A DNA stretch of 14,615 nucleotides from JALZEG01 sp035942255 (GTDB taxonomy: Bacteria; Actinomycetota; CADDZG01; WHSQ01). Positions 12,775 to 14,615 of the stretch are shown piece after piece; within the stretch, counting starts at the first letter, position 1; each line of letters opens with the position of its first letter. The notes under the pieces were generated by a model. The model was given only the letters and a program-made list of their open reading frames with translations. It made no database searches and had not been told where the DNA came from. The translations under genes were made by a program, and so were the position numbers. Location: assembly GCA_035942255.1 (NCBI GenBank), contig DASZDG010000110.1, positions 1 through 14,615 of the forward strand. Direction: 5' to 3'.

Positions 12775-12865
12775 GCGCACCATCCAGGGATCACCAGCGG
12801 CCCCACCGGCCACCAGGAAGCGACGGAGCGCCACGGAGGCCGACAAGGATCACAACCCCAAGCGT

Positions 12866-12896
12866 GAGCGGGCGAGGGCGGCGGCAGCACCCGCTC
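12866..12896 (-). terminator. Terminator-like hairpin of the lipoprotein gene
   Basis: GAGCGGG (12866-12872) pairs with CCCGCTC (12890-12896). It lies 2 bases after the stop codon of the leftward lipoprotein gene, on the downstream side for that strand. Confidence 0.5.
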
Positions 12897-12898
12897 GC

Positions 12899-13357
12899 TC
12901 AGGGGTGAAAGATGGCTCCGCCAATAATCCCGACGATGCGGTTAGCGGCCTCCGATGAAGGGGTGATCACAAACCAGTTCATCCCGTAGACCAGGATCGT
13001 TTCATCATCTACGAGCGAGTAACCCTCGGCTTCCAACTCGGCCTCCATGTCGGAGGGGTCGCCGTAGACCCCTACGGCCGTGAGGTCACTTCCGGGTCCA
13101 CATATCGCCAACGTTCCGAGAGCGGTAGGGAGAGCGGTGCGTGCACTACAGGGGGAGTCGACGGCCTTCAACTGAAGGAACAACGATCTGGGATTCCCGA
13201 TCTCGGACGAGCGGACTGAATTCGAGGAGAAGTCGAGCCTGATAGCGGCGTCAGTAGGAGAAGGAGGCTCATCCCGAAGGGAGTCGTCCTTGGGTCCTGA
13301 GCAGCCGCTAGTCGCGAGAGCAACAAGGACGATCACGGCGCACAAAGAGGGCTTCAT
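12899..13357 (-). CDS. Small lipoprotein, 152 residues
   Basis: A short signal (MKPSLCAVIVLVALA) ends in a lipobox-like TSGC with the modifiable cysteine at residue 19, then a Ser/Asp/Pro-rich linker (about 20-40) and a domain of about 110 residues with two further cysteines (SPCSART and AICGPGS) that may form a disulphide outside the cell. The -3 position of the lipobox is Thr, which is less usual than Leu. No family recognised. It faces the opposite way from its neighbours and its codon use is visibly less G/C-biased than in the chromosomal genes, suggesting cargo of other origin. A surface role in the host, such as superinfection exclusion, is one possibility, without direct evidence. No clear ribosome site before ATG 13357. 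Confidence 0.7.
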   Translation of the reverse strand: MKPSLCAVIVLVALATSGCSGPKDDSLRDEPPSPTDAAIRLDFSSNSVRSSEIGNPRSLFLQLKAVDSPCSARTALPTALGTLAICGPGSDLTAVGVYGDPSDMEAELEAEGYSLVDDETILVYGMNWFVITPSSEAANRIVGIIGGAIFHP

Positions 13358-13576
13358 CTGTATCTAACCTACGCTGAAGACCTACACGCAGACAGATCAC
13401 CAGGCGGCGCGCTTTACTCGCGAGGAAAGGCGGGAGGGGGATCGCCGTTTGTAGGAGATCGCGACTCCCCGCTGTTGTCCACGGCATAGGGACCACTCAC
13501 CAAACGGGCATTTAGTGGTTGCCAGGCGCTCCCTACTCTGGCTCTCTCGTTCCAGGACGACCGAAGGAGCGGGATC
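13358..13576. other. Intergenic region, divergent lipoprotein / serine recombinase
   Basis: A 219-base gap without a gene. It holds an imperfect inverted repeat at about 13437-13470 (GGGGGATCGC and GCGACTCCCC, two mismatches) and ACCACT/AGTGGT at 13492-13497 and 13514-13519. These could be part of a recombinase-binding site or the promoters of the flanking genes; no convincing -35/-10 pair is visible. Confidence 0.35.
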
Positions 13577-14221
13577 GTGAACGTCATCGGCTATTGCAGG
13601 GTCAGCACGTCGGAGCAATCGGACTCCGGACTCGGGATCGCGGCACAACGTCAGCGCATCGCGGCCGAGGCCGAGCGCCGCGGGTGGAACGTCACCTACA
13701 TCGAGGACACCGGCAGCGGCAAGGACATGAAGCGCGAGGGGATCACGCGCGCCCTCGGGATGCTGAAAGCCGGTGACGCCGCGGCCCTAGTCGTGGCGAA
13801 GCTCGATCGCGTGACGCGGTCCCTGTCGGACTTCGTGCGGCTCATGGAGCAGGGTCAGCGGGAGCACTGGGCGATGGTGTCCCTGGACATGGGGATCGAC
13901 ACCACGACGCCCTATGGGGAAGCGATGATGAACATGGCCGCGGTGTTCGCGCAGCTCGAGCGGCGTCTCATCGGGCAGCGCACGTCCGACGCGCTGAGAG
14001 CGGCCCAGGCGAACGGGACGCGCCTAGGCCGGCCGACAGATGTTCCCGAGCGTCTACGGCGTCGCATCGTCCGTATGAAGGGCCGTGGCTTGTCCCTGGC
14101 GAAGATCGCCGACAAGCTAAACGCCGAGAATGTCCCGACCGCGCGCGGCGGAGCACGCTGGTACCCGAGCACGGTAGACAAGGTGCTGAAGAGCGCGCGA
14201 AGGGAGGGCATCGCGGCCTGA
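13577..14221 (+). CDS. Small serine recombinase (resolvase/invertase family)
   Basis: A 214-residue protein. The N-terminal resolvase domain carries the catalytic motif YCRVSTSEQ with nucleophile S10 and R8, the loop AKLDRVTRS (D77, R78, R81), the MMNMAAVFAQLERRLIGQRT helix that leads to DNA, and GRP before the HTH. The C-terminal part (about residues 145-205) holds an HTH (MKGRGLSLAKIADKLNAENVPTARGG) and an ending WYPSTVDKVLKS typical of the Recombinase family. Length and layout are those of small resolvases/invertases rather than large serine integrases. The GTG at 13577 has AGGAG (13565-13569) 7 bases upstream. It could resolve dimers, invert a segment or be a second mobility enzyme; no clear res site or invertible repeat is visible. 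Confidence 0.9.
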   Translation: MNVIGYCRVSTSEQSDSGLGIAAQRQRIAAEAERRGWNVTYIEDTGSGKDMKREGITRALGMLKAGDAAALVVAKLDRVTRSLSDFVRLMEQGQREHWAMVSLDMGIDTTTPYGEAMMNMAAVFAQLERRLIGQRTSDALRAAQANGTRLGRPTDVPERLRRRIVRMKGRGLSLAKIADKLNAENVPTARGGARWYPSTVDKVLKSARREGIAA

Positions 14222-14229
14222 GCGGCCCC

Positions 14230-14258
14230 TGGGCAGGCAGTTCCAGGTCTCCTGCCCA
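14230..14258 (+). terminator. Terminator-like hairpin after the serine recombinase
   Basis: TGGGCAGG (14230-14237) pairs perfectly with CCTGCCCA (14251-14258) around a 13-base loop; it starts 9 bases after the stop codon. No T-run. Confidence 0.6.
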
Positions 14259-14321
14259 TGAGCCTCGCGAGCTTGGGGCAGCAACCTCCCGCCACGATAC
14301 TTGGTAATTCGTCTCGCGCGC

Positions 14322-14350
14322 TTGTCAACTCGTCTGCGTTAGTAGATACT
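14322..14350 (+). promoter_or_regulatory. Promoter of the right-edge gene
   Basis: -35 TTGTCA (14322-14327), a 17-base spacer, and -10 GATACT (14345-14350), the best vegetative-type promoter in the element. It gives a leader of about 43 bases before the ATG at 14400, unlike the leaderless genes. Confidence 0.6.
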
Positions 14351-14399
14351 TCGATCTCACGCCTTTGCACTCCGCAGGGCCGCACGAGGGAGTACGAGC

Positions 14400-14615
14400 A
14401 TGGCAGACGAAGGATACAGGTACAAGGTTCCGGACTTCGCCAAGAAATTCCCGAAGCCCGACGGCAAGGGCGCCCCGGGAAACGCCGTCAGGAACTGGTC
14501 TCGCAAGGGCCTGATCAGGGGCGTTCATCAGCACAGCCCGAACGCCGAGTACCGCTTCACGGCCGCCGGCGTCCGGGAGGCCTGGCTGCTCTGGGCCGAT
14601 CACAAGGGTCTGGAT
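14400..14615 (+). CDS. HTH-type protein, truncated by the window edge
   Basis: The first 72 codons are visible and the frame is open at the right edge. ATG 14400 is preceded by GAGGGAG (14386-14392) at 7 bases, a good ribosome site. The protein begins MADEGYRYKVPDFAKKFPKPDG, then NAVRNWSRKGLIRGV as a probable helix-turn-helix and YRFTAAGVREAWLLW as a possible wing plus next helix, similar to MerR-like or excisionase-type folds. Family and full length cannot be given. It has its own promoter, so it probably opens a new operon of the element. Confidence 0.65.
   Translation, partial: MADEGYRYKVPDFAKKFPKPDGKGAPGNAVRNWSRKGLIRGVHQHSPNAEYRFTAAGVREAWLLWADHKGLD

Larger units (their letters stand above)
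8357..14615. mobile_element. tRNA-Glu-integrated genetic element (left end; right end outside window)
   Basis: The stretch beyond tRNA-Glu begins with an integrase whose stop codon is 8 bases from the tRNA and continues with an excisionase-like gene, small regulators, unknown proteins, a lipoprotein and a serine recombinase. Site-specific tyrosine integrases commonly target tRNA 3' ends and leave the tRNA intact, with a short direct repeat at the far end. I searched the window by eye for another copy of the T-arm/acceptor sequence (TTCGAATCCCGTTGGGGCC) and found none, so the element must extend past 14615. Whether it is a prophage, phage satellite or integrative plasmid cannot be told from these genes; no capsid, terminase, primase or transfer gene is visible. 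Confidence 0.8.

Noticed and set aside
3000..13514. Similar strings CCAAACGGGCTATTT (about 3000) and CCAAACGGGCATTT (about 13500)
   Set aside because: The exact match is only 10 bases, expected many times by chance in this window; positions relative to genes differ.
8349..14615. Second copy of the tRNA 3' end (attR)
   Set aside because: Searched by eye for TTCGAATCCCG; none found, so the right end of the element was not placed in the window.
1..14615. CRISPR array, rRNA, IS-type terminal repeats
   Set aside because: No regularly spaced repeats, no rRNA signature and no transposase with flanking inverted repeats were seen.

Overview
The window looks like chromosomal DNA of a high-G+C bacterium, most likely an actinobacterium (Actinomycetota). 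Supporting signs are strong G/C bias at third codon positions, frequent GTG/TTG starts, a TipA-type MerR regulator with a tipA-like promoter, and several genes whose start codon lies 0-2 bases from the predicted transcription start (leaderless). I cannot name genus or species.

Left part, bases 1-8356, ordinary chromosome. In order: a large surface or secreted protein with PD40 (TolB-type) beta-propeller repeats around a Calx-beta domain, entering from the left edge and carrying an apparent frameshift near base 268; a convergent MerR/TipAS regulator with a well-preserved autoregulatory promoter; a secreted five-Asp-box (BNR/sialidase-like) protein; an ArsR repressor translationally overlapping an AHSA1/SRPBCC protein behind a perfect palindromic operator; a minus-strand run of a Sec-exported RTX-repeat protein, a SAM methyltransferase, a small acidic zinc-ribbon protein and a YccU-type CoA-binding protein, all tightly spaced; and a tRNA-Glu(TTC) gene.

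Right part, 8357 to the right edge, is an integrative element inserted at the 3' end of tRNA-Glu. A tyrosine integrase starts 8 bases beyond the tRNA and reads toward it, with an excisionase-like HTH gene just upstream in the same direction. Divergent from these are small phage-like genes: a ribbon-helix-helix (RHH) protein coupled to a 38-residue ORF, a 0.7-kb hairpin-rich non-coding stretch, a sigma-region-4-like HTH protein, an unknown 106-residue protein, and a second small RHH-like protein coupled to an unknown 169-residue protein. A lipoprotein gene on the opposite strand follows (possible cargo), then a small serine recombinase and the start of another HTH-type gene at the right edge. 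No second copy of the tRNA 3' end is visible, so the far end of the element lies outside the window. No replication, packaging, capsid or conjugation gene is visible.

The best leads for something undescribed are in this element: the structured 0.7-kb non-coding region, the repeated short boxes upstream of its genes, the two parallel 'RHH + overlapping partner' pairs, and the lone lipoprotein. All are hypotheses from sequence reading alone.
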